A stretch of DNA of 64,000 bases from Bacteroidales bacterium. GTDB taxonomy: Bacteria; Bacteroidota; Bacteroidia; Bacteroidales; UBA932. Under the pieces are notes generated by a model. It was not told the origin of the DNA and searched no databases. It worked only from the letters and a program-made list of their open reading frames with translations. This document shows, one piece after another, positions 8,040 through 17,800 of this stretch; position 1 is the stretch's first letter; the number at the start of each line of letters is the position of its first letter. A program made the translations under genes and the position numbers. The stretch lies in contig JAQYTJ010000013.1 of assembly GCA_028724885.1 (NCBI GenBank), positions 1 to 64,000 of the forward strand, written 5' to 3'.

Positions 8040-8575
8040 ACTCCTATTATCCTAATGTCGCTACCGAAAGCCTTCATGAACCTGTCCAGAAGGTCGGAAG
8101 TCTTCAACTTCACGAAACACGTTGCTGTGCCATCAGTGCATGAAAAATGTTCATTTGAGATCACATCTTGGTCGAACACGAACGTCACATCCTTCGTGGA
8201 ATCCAGGCAGGCGCTCAGCACTGTAGTGGCACCATGCTCCACTCCCGCTATATTCATCAGATGCCCGGCATCGGCGAATGACACCCTGGGGATGCCAAGG
8301 GCGCGTCCGAAATCTTTCGTCACGAAAGGCTTGTCATCCCTCGTTGCATAAATATAGAATTTGGTCTGCTGGCGATTGCAAAGAAATATGGTTTTGACGA
8401 TTCTGTCCCCTAGCACCTTGTCTATGTTCTGACAGTCTTCCATGGTGATTCCCGGGTCGGTGTCCACTCTTTCATATTCAATTCCCAGCCTTTCAAAAGC
8501 CTGGTACACCTTTTCCTCCAACGGAGTCTTGAACGACGCCGGAGCCGTCCTGAATATCTCACTAACGTAAAACAT
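8036..8575 (-). CDS. YbaK/ProX-type aminoacyl-tRNA deacylase
   Basis: A 179-residue protein of the YbaK/aminoacyl-tRNA-editing domain family. Members act in trans to hydrolyse mischarged tRNA, for example Ala-tRNA(Pro) or Cys-tRNA(Pro). Visible features are the N-terminal helix KTPLEEKVYQAFERLGIEYER, the core KTIFLCNRQQTKFYIYATRDDKPFV (about 62-86) and the loop GVEHGATTVLSACLDST (about 111-127), in the position of the conserved GxxPG-type active-site loop. It is closest in style to the prolyl-tRNA-synthetase-associated domain proteins (PrdX/ProXp). It is divergent from the LicA-like gene and has a strong-looking promoter. Confidence 0.78.
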   Translation of the reverse strand: MFYVSEIFRTAPASFKTPLEEKVYQAFERLGIEYERVDTDPGITMEDCQNIDKVLGDRIVKTIFLCNRQQTKFYIYATRDDKPFVTKDFGRALGIPRVSFADAGHLMNIAGVEHGATTVLSACLDSTKDVTFVFDQDVISNEHFSCTDGTATCFVKLKTSDLLDRFMKAFGSDIRIIGV

Positions 8576-8582
8576 AACGCAG

Positions 8583-8616
8583 CAAAGATAGAGATATTTC
8601 CATATTAGTCACAAAT
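8583..8616 (-). promoter_or_regulatory. Promoter of the deacylase gene
   Basis: On the minus strand: TTTG (8616-8613), a 21-bp spacer and TATCTTTGC (8591-8583). The ATG follows after 7 bases, giving a near-leaderless mRNA. Confidence 0.55.
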
Positions 8617-8620
8617 TGCT

Positions 8621-8629
8621 AAATTTGCA
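8621..8629 (+). promoter_or_regulatory. -7 element for the LicA-like gene
   Basis: TAAATTTGC, a perfect -7 match, 15 bases before the ATG. It lies inside the region used by the divergent promoter, so the two promoters overlap. Confidence 0.4.
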
Positions 8630-8644
8630 GCCATTTAGAACACA

Positions 8645-9514
8645 ATGATCATGACAGACGTTGAAAAATATATCGTAGAGCGCTCAAACGAGATTCTGAA
8701 CGCAAACGACGCTAAGCTGGTAAAGAGGTTGCTCGGCGGGATGAGCAACTACACATACGTTGTTGAATCGGGAGGGCAGAAATACACTTTCAGGGTACCT
8801 GGCAATCATGCCGAGGTATTCGTGAACAGAGATGACGAACTAGAATGCCTGAATGCCATTAAGCCCCTAGGCCTGAACAACGAAACAATCTATTTTGACA
8901 CCATCAACGGCGACAAGATGGCTCTCTACGTAGAGGGCACGATCCTCTCGGACACCGACATCGTGTCATATAACGATGTTTCGGTGAATGCTTTGAAAAA
9001 ACTCCACGAGAGTTCCGTGTTGCTCAGGGACTACGATTCTTTCGGGAGGCTAGCCACCTACGAGGCACTCTGCAAAGAGCAAGAATTTGAGCATCCTAAG
9101 GAATATATTGACCTGAAAAAACGACTCCTTGAGGTGAAGGAATCACTACCTGCCGTAAAGCACGTTCCTTGCCATTGCGACTATCAGCCGACTAACCTAG
9201 TATTCGATGGGGAAAAGCTTTACGTACTTGATTGGGAATATGCCGGAATGAACGATCCTTTCTACGATATCGCATGCTACGGGAATGCAGGGTTCGACAA
9301 GGCTCTCTCGCTTCTGGCAGCATATGTGGGACATGACCCTACGACCGAGGAGCTTCGCAGGCTTTACTACCACAGGGCTTTCCAGTGCCTGCAGTGGTAC
9401 AATGTAGCCACTTACAAGGATATGGTTGGCATGAGCGAGGAGCTAAAAATGGATTTCAAGAAGGTCGCCGACTTCTTCATGGTCGGAGCAAAGGATCTGC
9501 TTTCCAAGTGCTAA
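8645..9514 (+). CDS. Choline/ethanolamine kinase-like phosphotransferase (LicA type)
   Basis: A 289-residue aminoglycoside-phosphotransferase-fold kinase. The catalytic loop PCHCDYQPTNLVFDG (about 176-190) has the Brenner pattern HxDxxxxN, and the metal-binding segment is LYVLDWEYAGMNDPFYDIA (about 193-211). The early KRLLGGMSNYTYVV is the nucleotide-binding strand pair. Members phosphorylate choline, ethanolamine or similar small alcohols in the cytoplasm, often for decoration of surface glycans or lipids. No nucleotidyltransferase neighbour of the LicC type is present, so the pathway is open. ATG at 8645 or 8651 are both possible. Its stop overlaps the convergent MATE gene by 4 bases. Confidence 0.82.
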   Translation: MIMTDVEKYIVERSNEILNANDAKLVKRLLGGMSNYTYVVESGGQKYTFRVPGNHAEVFVNRDDELECLNAIKPLGLNNETIYFDTINGDKMALYVEGTILSDTDIVSYNDVSVNALKKLHESSVLLRDYDSFGRLATYEALCKEQEFEHPKEYIDLKKRLLEVKESLPAVKHVPCHCDYQPTNLVFDGEKLYVLDWEYAGMNDPFYDIACYGNAGFDKALSLLAAYVGHDPTTEELRRLYYHRAFQCLQWYNVATYKDMVGMSEELKMDFKKVADFFMVGAKDLLSKC

Positions 9515-10851
9515 CTGATGCTCCGAAAATAATGCGTGATTAGCGGAACGGCTACAATGAAAGACAGCACGTCCGCCACAGCTTGGCACATCTCTACTCC
9601 GAGGAGCCCGAAATATTTTGGCAAGATCAATATTAACGGTATAAAGAATATGCCATTCCTGCATGCGGCAAGCAAGTTCGCAGCAATGCTGCGTCCGCTG
9701 GTCTGTAAAGCCATGTTACTGATGGTTATCACGCAGGCGAAAATAAACGTGACAATCTGCCAACGCAGAGCTGCCGCCCCGACGCTTACCACATCAGGAT
9801 CGTGCCGCAGCACATCCACTATCTTGTCGGCATAGATGAACCCCAACGCTCCGCACGCAACCAGAAAAGCGGACCCGATTTCAATGCTGAAAAAATAGCC
9901 TTTGCGAACCCTGTCATAGAGCTTAGCACCATAATTAAAACCGCACATAGGCTGGAATCCCTGGCCGATGCCGAGGATTATAGAGAATATCACGAAAGTT
10001 ATCCTGGTCACGATTGACATGCCGGCAATGGCAGCGTCGCCATAAACGCCTACGGCTATATTCAACAGCAAGGTAGAGACGCTTGCCAGCCCCTGCCTGG
10101 ATAGCGACGGAGTTCCTCCCTTGAATATCTCGAAATGATATTTTCGGGAAAACGACATGTTCTTAAGGCTCAGCCGTATGTTTCCTCCCCTGAAGGTCAT
10201 CAGCACGAGGATAGCGAAACTTACAATCTGCCCTATGACAGTCCCTATGGCAGCTCCCTTCACACCCATATTTAGCGTAAAGGCGAATATCGGCACAAGA
10301 GCGACATTCAATATGGCTCCGACTATAATTCCTATCATGGCATACATCGCATTCCCCTGAAACCTTATCTGATTATTCAGGGTCATGGTCGCCGTCATGA
10401 AAGGAGCTCCTAAGAGAATATATTTCATGAAATCCTTCGTGTGCTGGAGGATGGTGGGAGTGGAGCCAAGGCCTATGGACAACGGCTCCAAGAATATTTC
10501 GCCAAGCAGGAAAATCAGGAAGCCAAAGCCTAGGGAGGTAAAAAATGCGGTAGATGCCATCACTTTCGCATCGTCAGTCTCCTTAGATCCTAATTTCCTA
10601 GAGATGTAAGTGCCAGAACCCTGCCCGAAATAGAAGCCAAAAGCCTGCACTACAGACATGACAGGGAACACGATTCCAACGGCGGCAGTAGCCTGGGTGC
10701 TTATCCTTCCAACGTAAAATGTATCAACAATGTTGTAGATGCTAGTCACAAGCATGCTGATGATGGTAGGCACGGCCATAGTGAGAATGACCTTGCCCAC
10801 CGGTGCTGTCGTCAGAAATACATAATTGTTCCTAGGAGATGGCATTTTCAT
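9511..10851 (-). CDS. MATE family efflux transporter
   Basis: A 446-residue integral membrane protein with about 12 hydrophobic segments and MATE hallmarks: PVGKVILTMAVPTIISMLVTSIYNIVDTFYVGR at the N-terminus (helix 1), FGFYFGQGSGTYISRKLG after helix 2, and the internal-repeat counterpart GIGQGFQPMCGFNYGAKLYDRVRKG. It exports organic cations or drugs in exchange for Na+ or H+. It is a single gene with its own start at 10851, divergent from the AspT-type gene. Confidence 0.9.
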   Translation of the reverse strand: MKMPSPRNNYVFLTTAPVGKVILTMAVPTIISMLVTSIYNIVDTFYVGRISTQATAAVGIVFPVMSVVQAFGFYFGQGSGTYISRKLGSKETDDAKVMASTAFFTSLGFGFLIFLLGEIFLEPLSIGLGSTPTILQHTKDFMKYILLGAPFMTATMTLNNQIRFQGNAMYAMIGIIVGAILNVALVPIFAFTLNMGVKGAAIGTVIGQIVSFAILVLMTFRGGNIRLSLKNMSFSRKYHFEIFKGGTPSLSRQGLASVSTLLLNIAVGVYGDAAIAGMSIVTRITFVIFSIILGIGQGFQPMCGFNYGAKLYDRVRKGYFFSIEIGSAFLVACGALGFIYADKIVDVLRHDPDVVSVGAAALRWQIVTFIFACVITISNMALQTSGRSIAANLLAACRNGIFFIPLILILPKYFGLLGVEMCQAVADVLSFIVAVPLITHYFRSIS

Positions 10852-10896
10852 CTAACGTTCATTTAATGCGAGACTGCAAATATAAAAAGTAAATCT

Positions 10897-10905
10897 TATC
10901 TTTGC
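10897..10905 (+). promoter_or_regulatory. -7 element for the AspT-family gene
   Basis: TATCTTTGC, a perfect -7 match, 21 bases before the ATG at 10927. No good -33 motif is visible. Confidence 0.4.
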
Positions 10906-10926
10906 ACAGAAATAAGAAATCAAAAT

Positions 10927-12597
10927 ATGTCTGATCTGTTTCTTGGAACGGGAATCGCTCACACACTGCTGTTGTTTGCGGTCGTAATAATGTCAGGCCT
11001 CTGGCTGGGAAGATACAAAGTCAAGGGAGTATCCCTTGGTACGACTTGGATCCTATTCGTAGGAATATTATTAAGTCATTTTGGCTTTAAATCCGACCCT
11101 ACGGTGCTTTCTTTCATGAAAGACTTCGGGCTTATTCTTTTCGTGTTCTCCATCGGACTCCAAGTTGGTCCTGGTTTCTTCAGCTCTTTCAAGAAAGGAG
11201 GGGTGCAGATGAACGTGCTGGCCGTCCTGCTAGTTTTATTGGCCGTTGGCGTGACCGTTGCGATTCAGGCCATCACTAAAGAAGACTTCCCTACAATGGT
11301 AGGCGTTATGTCTGGCGCAGTCACGAACACTCCTGGCCTTGGAGCAGCCCAGCAGACCGTCGCAGACATTTCCGGAGCGGAAGCCGGCGCCCCCGTCGCT
11401 GGAACAATGGCATCTGCTTATGCCGTTGCCTACCCTATCGGCGTTCTCGGTGTCATATTCCTGCTAATTTTTGCTAAAGGCATATTCAAAATAGATCTCG
11501 ACAAAGAAAAGGAATCGCTTGAGCAAGACGACGAGGCGACTGAGGAAAAAGCTCGCAGAATGCACTGCGAGGTAACGAATCCGGCGATTTTCGGAAAATC
11601 GCTCAGCGAGGTCACATCGAATTTCAATAAGAATTTCGTCGTGTCCAGGATAATGAGAAATGAAGAAATTTTCGTGCCGAAGAAAGATACAGTGCTTCAG
11701 CAAGGCGACAAGCTTCTGCTTGTCACGAAAGTGTCTGAAATTGAAAGCCTGCGGATAGTGTTCGGTTCTGAAATTCCTATGCATCAGTCCGACTGGATGA
11801 AAATGGATGAACATCTCATCACCAGAAGAATAAGCGTCACCAAACCGTCTCTCACCGGGAAGAAACTGAAGAGCCTGATGATTCGTTCCAATTTCAATGT
11901 CTCCGTGACTAGAATAATCAGGGCTGGAATCGAACTCGTGGCAAATGGCAATCTGCTGCTCCAATTCGGTGATGTCCTGCAGGTCGTAGGCACGGAAGAC
12001 GACATCAACGCAGTCGCAAAGATTGTCGGAAACAGGCCAGAATCTCTCTCTCACCCTAATTTAGTGCCATTTTTCTTCGGAATTGCATTAGGCATCATCC
12101 TAGGCATGATTCCAATCACATTTCCTAGCATACCGCAGCCAATCAAGCTAGGGCTGGCAGGAGGCACGCTCATCATAGCCATACTGCTTGGCTATTTCGG
12201 GCCTAGGCTCAGGATTACGACATATACTACTATGAGCGCCAACATGATGCTCCGGGAGTTAGGAATCTCTTTCTTCCTTGCGGCTGTCGGCCTAGGAGCC
12301 GGAGACAACTTCGTGAGCTCGATTTTGAACGGAGGTTACTGGTGGATACTTTATGGAGCTCTCATCACTCTCATCCCAATAGCTGTGATCATATTCATTA
12401 GCAAGATATTCTTCAAGCTGAATTTCTATAAGATCTGCGGCCTTGTTTCCGGCGGTACGACGGATCCAGCAGTGCTCGCATTCGCACAAGATGCTTACGA
12501 AACAGACTACACTTCCGTTAATTACGCTACCGTCTACCCTCTCACGATGTTCATGAGGGTTCTTGTTGCGCAATTAATGATAATGCTGGCCCTTTGA
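10927..12597 (+). CDS. AspT/YidE-YbjL family transporter with two RCK_C domains
   Basis: A 556-residue membrane protein of the aspartate:alanine exchanger family. Two membrane blocks (about 1-180 and 385-556) enclose a cytoplasmic region with two RCK_C-like ligand-binding domains (about 200-280 and 290-372; FVVSRIMRNEEIFVP and FNVSVTRIIRAGIELV mark their cores). The repeated motif GAVTNTPGLGAAQQ (about 135-148) in the first half and GLVSGGTTDPAVLAFAQ in the second are typical. It is probably a secondary carrier for small carboxylates or amino acids; the actual substrate is unknown. It is convergent with the DUF47 gene, 3 bases apart. Confidence 0.87.
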   Translation: MSDLFLGTGIAHTLLLFAVVIMSGLWLGRYKVKGVSLGTTWILFVGILLSHFGFKSDPTVLSFMKDFGLILFVFSIGLQVGPGFFSSFKKGGVQMNVLAVLLVLLAVGVTVAIQAITKEDFPTMVGVMSGAVTNTPGLGAAQQTVADISGAEAGAPVAGTMASAYAVAYPIGVLGVIFLLIFAKGIFKIDLDKEKESLEQDDEATEEKARRMHCEVTNPAIFGKSLSEVTSNFNKNFVVSRIMRNEEIFVPKKDTVLQQGDKLLLVTKVSEIESLRIVFGSEIPMHQSDWMKMDEHLITRRISVTKPSLTGKKLKSLMIRSNFNVSVTRIIRAGIELVANGNLLLQFGDVLQVVGTEDDINAVAKIVGNRPESLSHPNLVPFFFGIALGIILGMIPITFPSIPQPIKLGLAGGTLIIAILLGYFGPRLRITTYTTMSANMMLRELGISFFLAAVGLGAGDNFVSSILNGGYWWILYGALITLIPIAVIIFISKIFFKLNFYKICGLVSGGTTDPAVLAFAQDAYETDYTSVNYATVYPLTMFMRVLVAQLMIMLAL

Positions 12598-12600
12598 GGC

Positions 12601-13260
12601 CTAGACTGACAAATAACTCAATAGGAGCTTCCTAACATTATCAGAGATTCGCTTGTGGGCATCAGTCGCATTTTCTAGCATCTCTGCCAGATTCTTATAT
12701 TTGATAAGTGCCTTAATGTCATCTACATTCTGGAATATGAAGCCGATATAGTCTTCGTAGGCATCGTCTGCCGCATGTTCCAGTTCCGTGACGCGATCGC
12801 AGCCCAAAGAGAGCGCCGCAATATTATTCTTGACATTTGACAGCAGCGGGATCATATCATGCAGAGCCAATGACTGAGAGTTAGCCATATGAGCAAGATC
12901 CTCAAGCTGAGGATCAAGTTTTTCAGGATTATAGATAAGCAAGGCTTTAGAAGTATCTTTGATGACGTCTAGACAATCATCCATCGCCATTGCGACCGCC
13001 TGAATATCCAAGCTATTCACTTGCGTCATGAGGCTTCCCGAAAGTTGCTCGTGAATTTCATTCAGCATGGCATCACCTTGAGCCTCGCAAGCCTTAATCT
13101 GACGTTCTTTTCTCCGCCACACTTCCGTATCTGTAGTCATGAACATCTCAAGGAGCAGCGTAGATGTCCTGCATATGAAATCGGTCTGCTGCTCGAGAAT
13201 TGGGACATAGTCCTTTTTCCTTTGATGGAACAGCCTATAAATTTTTTTATATACACCCAT
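12601..13260 (-). CDS. DUF47 / PhoU-like protein
   Basis: A 219-residue all-helical protein of the DUF47 (PF01865) family, related to PhoU. It shows the acidic repeats typical of these metal-binding bundles, such as ACEAQGDAMLNEIHEQL, MDDCLDVIKDTSKALL and LEHAADDAYEDY. Members usually sit beside a Pit-type phosphate transporter and modulate it. No pit gene is within reach here, so it may act on a distant transporter or the carrier partner was lost. ATG at 13260. A long A/T-rich upstream region separates it from the PUL. Confidence 0.8.
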   Translation of the reverse strand: MGVYKKIYRLFHQRKKDYVPILEQQTDFICRTSTLLLEMFMTTDTEVWRRKERQIKACEAQGDAMLNEIHEQLSGSLMTQVNSLDIQAVAMAMDDCLDVIKDTSKALLIYNPEKLDPQLEDLAHMANSQSLALHDMIPLLSNVKNNIAALSLGCDRVTELEHAADDAYEDYIGFIFQNVDDIKALIKYKNLAEMLENATDAHKRISDNVRKLLLSYLSV

Positions 13261-13791
13261 AAAAAATGATTTGGGGAACAGAATATTTTTACTCTGACTT
13301 CAATAATTTTAATGTGGCTTTAAAGAAAGGCAAAAAATATAAAGAAACAAAAAAAATCTGCTTTAAATTCTTTGCAATCCTAGGAATATGGCATTTCGCA
13401 GCCTAAATTCGCATCCAGATACTTTAAGCCGACCCGACTATGAAGCCGTCCTTCATTCTCACACTACTGGGTTTTCATCTTATTAATGATCAGCCAATCC
13501 ACCCGTGACGGGCGCAACTAAACAACATCTTTAAACTACAATCTAAAGAAGGACGGCTGTCGGGTTAACATTTCAAGACGTACCCAAATCAAGCTGAAAA
13601 ATATGGCGACGAAGAGACACTACTCGCTTGATACATTCATAAAGACAAAACGCGGAACACTTGTAAGGACATAAATATTACGAATATATGGTGTCATATA
13701 CAAGAAAATTACATTCCCCGCACAATTTTCGACAAGAGGGGGGGGCCATCCTCTAAACTTCCGTGTCTTAAATATGTAAATTGTTTCAAAT
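13261..13791. other. 531-bp intergenic region with a long interrupted stem-loop
   Basis: No protein gene is visible. The feature of note is an inverted repeat enclosing a 93-base loop. Its 5' arm is ACCCGAC (13432-13438), six unpaired bases, then GCCGTCCTTC (13445-13454). Its 3' arm is GAAGGACGGC (13548-13557), one base, then GTCGGGT (13559-13565). Inside the loop CCCG/CGGG (about 13502-13511) can form a small hairpin. The region holds the promoters of the divergent DUF47 and fecR genes, though I find no convincing TAnnTTTG motif just before fecR. Confidence 0.5.
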
Positions 13792-14763
13792 ATGGATTTA
13801 TACCTGCTCATTCGCTACTTCGCCTGCAGGACAACGCCACAGGAGGAGAATCTCGTCAGAACCTGGCTACTTGAGGACAAAGACGGCAGTCGTGCCAATC
13901 TTTTCAAGGAGGCTCACCTTATGTTCGAGGGAATGGTTCTCTACACCGAAGATGCAAAACTGCTTTCAGCTCGAACACAGGAGCGAGCAGGATTGCGCCC
14001 AGCATGGAAAAGAGTCGGCATTGCCATTTTGCGTGCAGCTGTGGTTGTCGCCGTGGCCTTCGGAGCTGCCTTCTGGGGGAAACGCGCCACGATCGATACA
14101 TTAGCATCAAATTTTGAGACTATACGTGTCCCTGCCGGAGAGAGAATGGATATCGTCCTTGCCGACAGTACGCATCTGTGGATGAATTCCGGTACCGAAG
14201 TGGAGCTACCTGTCATATTCTCCAGAAAGAATAGAAATATTAAGGTTAATGAGGGGGAGGTCCTACTTGATGTTGCAAAGGATGAGAGAAAACCATTCTA
14301 CGTTGAAACATGGGCAGGAAAAGTCAAGGTCATCGGAACTAGGTTCGAGGTTACGGCTGACTCAGATGACAATGAATTCACGGCCACTCTAATCCGCGGT
14401 TCAATCGAAGTGACTTCAGCCTCAGACCCATCCCAGTCACGTATCCTTATGCCTGGAGAAATCGCACGGTATGAGAACGGATCCATCGTTGTAAACCAAA
14501 TCAAGGATGTGTCGACAGTCGGCTGCTGGTCCGAAGGCATCATAGATGTATCGTCCATACCGTTTGATGCATTGATGGAAAAATTCGAGAAGGCTTTCAA
14601 TGTGAAGATTGAAATTGAGAGGGAGAGTCTTCCTGTAATAACATATACAAGAGGGAAAATCAGAGTTACGGACGGCATTGAACATGCTTTGTTTGTGCTC
14701 CAGCTCGCTTCGAACTTCGAGTACGAATATGACATTGAAACTGCCACGATATATATAAGGTAG
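13792..14763 (+). CDS. FecR-family anti-sigma factor
   Basis: A 323-residue inner-membrane regulator: an N-terminal cytoplasmic anti-sigma part (1-70), one membrane segment (about 75-95), a periplasmic FecR domain (about 110-215, with RVPAGERMDIVLADSTHLWMN and VKVIGTRFEV) and a C-terminal DUF4974-like domain (about 250-323) that meets the STN domain of the transducer. It holds an ECF sigma factor inactive until the SusC receptor signals glycan uptake. Normally the sigma gene lies just upstream. Here it is missing at that place and an ECF sigma gene is found at the far end of the locus (25224). Confidence 0.93.
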   Translation: MDLYLLIRYFACRTTPQEENLVRTWLLEDKDGSRANLFKEAHLMFEGMVLYTEDAKLLSARTQERAGLRPAWKRVGIAILRAAVVVAVAFGAAFWGKRATIDTLASNFETIRVPAGERMDIVLADSTHLWMNSGTEVELPVIFSRKNRNIKVNEGEVLLDVAKDERKPFYVETWAGKVKVIGTRFEVTADSDDNEFTATLIRGSIEVTSASDPSQSRILMPGEIARYENGSIVVNQIKDVSTVGCWSEGIIDVSSIPFDALMEKFEKAFNVKIEIERESLPVITYTRGKIRVTDGIEHALFVLQLASNFEYEYDIETATIYIR

Positions 14764-14781
14764 CAACACAAGTTAACGACA

Positions 14782-14796
14782 CAGCCCTCAGGGCTG
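14782..14796 (+). promoter_or_regulatory. Perfect inverted repeat between fecR and susC
   Basis: CAGCCCTCAGGGCTG is a 7-bp inverted repeat around one base, 30 bases before the susC ATG. It could be a protein-binding site at an ECF-dependent promoter or a tight hairpin in the fecR-susC mRNA. Confidence 0.35.
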
Positions 14797-14826
14797 AACC
14801 ATATTACCAATAACTAATTAAAAATC

Positions 14827-17800
14827 ATGAATAAAGGTCTATTACTTGCTTGTAGACTCGCTGTTCTGGCTTTCGTCCTGTGCATGATGCCAATTGTGGC
14901 GAACGCACAGCGCATAACCATCAAGGTGGAGAATGCCACCCTTGAGAGCGTGCTTGACAAAGTAGAACAGCAGTCAAGGTATCTTTTCCTGAACGACCAA
15001 GTCGACTTGTCCAAAAGAGTGACTGTTGATGTGTCAGATCAGAGTCTTGAATCTGCGCTGACAAAGATTTTCGATGGGATGAACGTCGACTGGAATATTC
15101 AGGGGACTAATGTTTACATTTCCAATAAACCAGTCCATTCTTTCGTACCGCAGACATCTGGTACTGTAACCGGAACCGTGACGGACACATACGGACAGCC
15201 TGTGATAGGCGCAGCCGTGTTTGTCAAGGGGACATCGAACGGAGCCAGCACTGATATGGATGGAAATTTTTCATTTGAACTTCAGGAAGGAAGCGAGAAC
15301 GGAGTACTTGAAGTTTCCTATCTTGGATACAAGACTCAGGAATTCGCAATAGGCTCACGGAGGGTGTTCAACGTCGTTCTAGAGGATGATACTATCCTGA
15401 TGGAAGGCATAGTGGTTACTGCCCTCGGTATCAAACGTTCAGAGAAAGCCTTGTCCTACAATGTGCAGAAAGTTAATTCCGATGCCATTCTCGGCAATAA
15501 GGATGCTAACTTCGTCAACTCCCTGAACGGTAAGGTAGCGGGTCTCGTCATTAACGCATCTTCGTCAGGGGTCGGTGGATCGTCCAAAGTCGTGATGCGT
15601 GGTGAAAAATCCATTTCCAAGAGTTCAAACGCCCTTTATGTGATTGACGGTGTACCGATGTTCAATGTCGCCAAAGAGGCAGGCACTGAGTTCTCCTCAC
15701 AGGGAACAACCGATCCGGTGGCCGACATCAACCCTGAGGATATCGAGTCAATGACGGTCCTCACCGGTGCTGCAGCTGCTGCCCTCTATGGTTCGTCAGC
15801 TGCAAATGGTGCCATTGTGATTACCACGAAGAAAGGTCAGCAGGGCAAGACAAGTGTTTCAATATCAAGCAATACGGATATGTACCGTCCATTCGTGCTG
15901 CCTCGTTTCCAGAACAGGTACGGCACAGGCGACTACAATTCTCCAGAAGGCTCTGCAATACGCAGCTGGGGCAATCGTCTGAACAAGACTAATTATATGG
16001 GATATAACCCTCGCTCTGACTATTTCCAGCTCGGTGTCACCGGCACTGAATCAGTGTCCATATCCACCGGAACTGAGAAAAACCAGACCTACCTCTCAGC
16101 AGCTGCAGTGAACTCAAGAGGAAACGTTCCGAACAATTCATACAACCGTTACAACTTCACATTCCGCAATACGACAAGTTTCCTAAAAGATAAGATGACT
16201 CTCGATGTAACAGCGAGCTACATCATGCAGAATGACCGCAACATGACCAATCAGGGCCTCTACAACAACCCTGTTGTCGGTGCCTACCTATTCCCTCGTG
16301 GGAATGACTGGAGCGACATCGAGATGTACGAGAGATATGACTCCTCAAGGTCAATCTATACACAGCACTGGCCTGTAGGTGATGCCGGAATTACCATGCA
16401 GAACCCTTACTGGATCAATTACCGCAACCTGCGCGTCAACAAGAAAGACCGCTATATGCTCGGAGCTGGCCTCTCATACAAGATTCTTGACTGGCTCACA
16501 GTTTCAGGCCGTGTACGCATCGACAACTCCACCAACAAATACACCGAGAAGTTCTTTGCGACGACTAACACCCAGCTCACCGAGCAATCCAACAACGGTC
16601 TCTTCGGCATCGAGCAGTCGGAGGACAAGCAGGTCTATGCTGATGCTCTCCTCGACATAAATAAGACTTGGGACAACTGGAGTTTCCACGCCAATATCGG
16701 TGCTTCAGTATCGGATATGAGATATGACCTCCTCAAGAACAGAGGACCTATTGCCGCCGACAACATTCCTAACGTGTTCAGCCTCTTCACAATCGACCAG
16801 GCCAAACTGGTTAAGGCTCAGTCTGGATGGCGCGAGCAGACACAGTCTGTCTACGCTTCAGCAGAGGTCGGATTCAAGGGAGCGTATTACCTCACCCTCA
16901 CCGGCAGAAATGACTGGCCTTCTCAGCTTGCAGGTCCTCAGTCAGGTTCCTCTTCATTCTTCTATCCTTCAGTGGGTGCTTCTGTGGTTCTATCACAGAT
17001 TATTCCTAATATGCCAAAGAATCTGGAGTATCTGAAAATCAGGACTTCATATGCGTCAGTGGGTTCCACTTTCGAGCGCTTCATAGCAAACCCTCTGCAC
17101 ACATGGCCGGAAAAAGGCTCAAGCTGGAATCAGCAGACATCCTACCCGGTGAAAGACCTAAAACCAGAGAGAACCAACTCCTGGGAGGCAGGTATCAGCA
17201 TGCGTTTCCTTCAGTGGTTCAGCCTTGAGGCCACCTACTACCACACAAATACCTTGAACCAGACTATCTATCCTACAATCTCGTCAGGTTCAGGATATTC
17301 CAGGATTCCTATCCAGTCCGGAAGCGTTGTGAACCAAGGTGTCGAGCTTTCATTGGGATTTGACAAAGCCTGGGGTGTGTTCAACTGGCAGAGCAATTAC
17401 ACATTCTCTACAAATAAGAACAAGATTCACTCTCTCACAAACTGCATCAACCCGATGACTGGTGAGTCGATTGAGATTGGAACAATGACAATGGGCGGCC
17501 TCGGGAACGTTAAATTCCTTCTGAAGGAAGGCCACTCCCTCGGTGACATCTACTCTCGCAGTGATCTCAAGCGTGACAGCAACAACGATATCTACGTTGA
17601 TGAAAAAGGAAACATCGCAACCCAGACAATTGACAATGTGGATGATTACATCAAGCTCGGAAGCATTTCCCCTAAGGCTAATATGGCCTGGAGAAACGAT
17701 TTTCGCATAGGCAACTTCAACCTTGGATTCATGCTTACAGCCCGTCTCGGTGGCGTAGTATTCTCAAGAACCCAGGCAATGCTTGACTATTACGGAGTAT

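Noticed and set aside
13432..13565. Transposon with terminal inverted repeats
   Set aside because: No flanking target-site duplication and no transposase-like sequence in the loop were found, so I kept it as a stem-loop of unknown nature.
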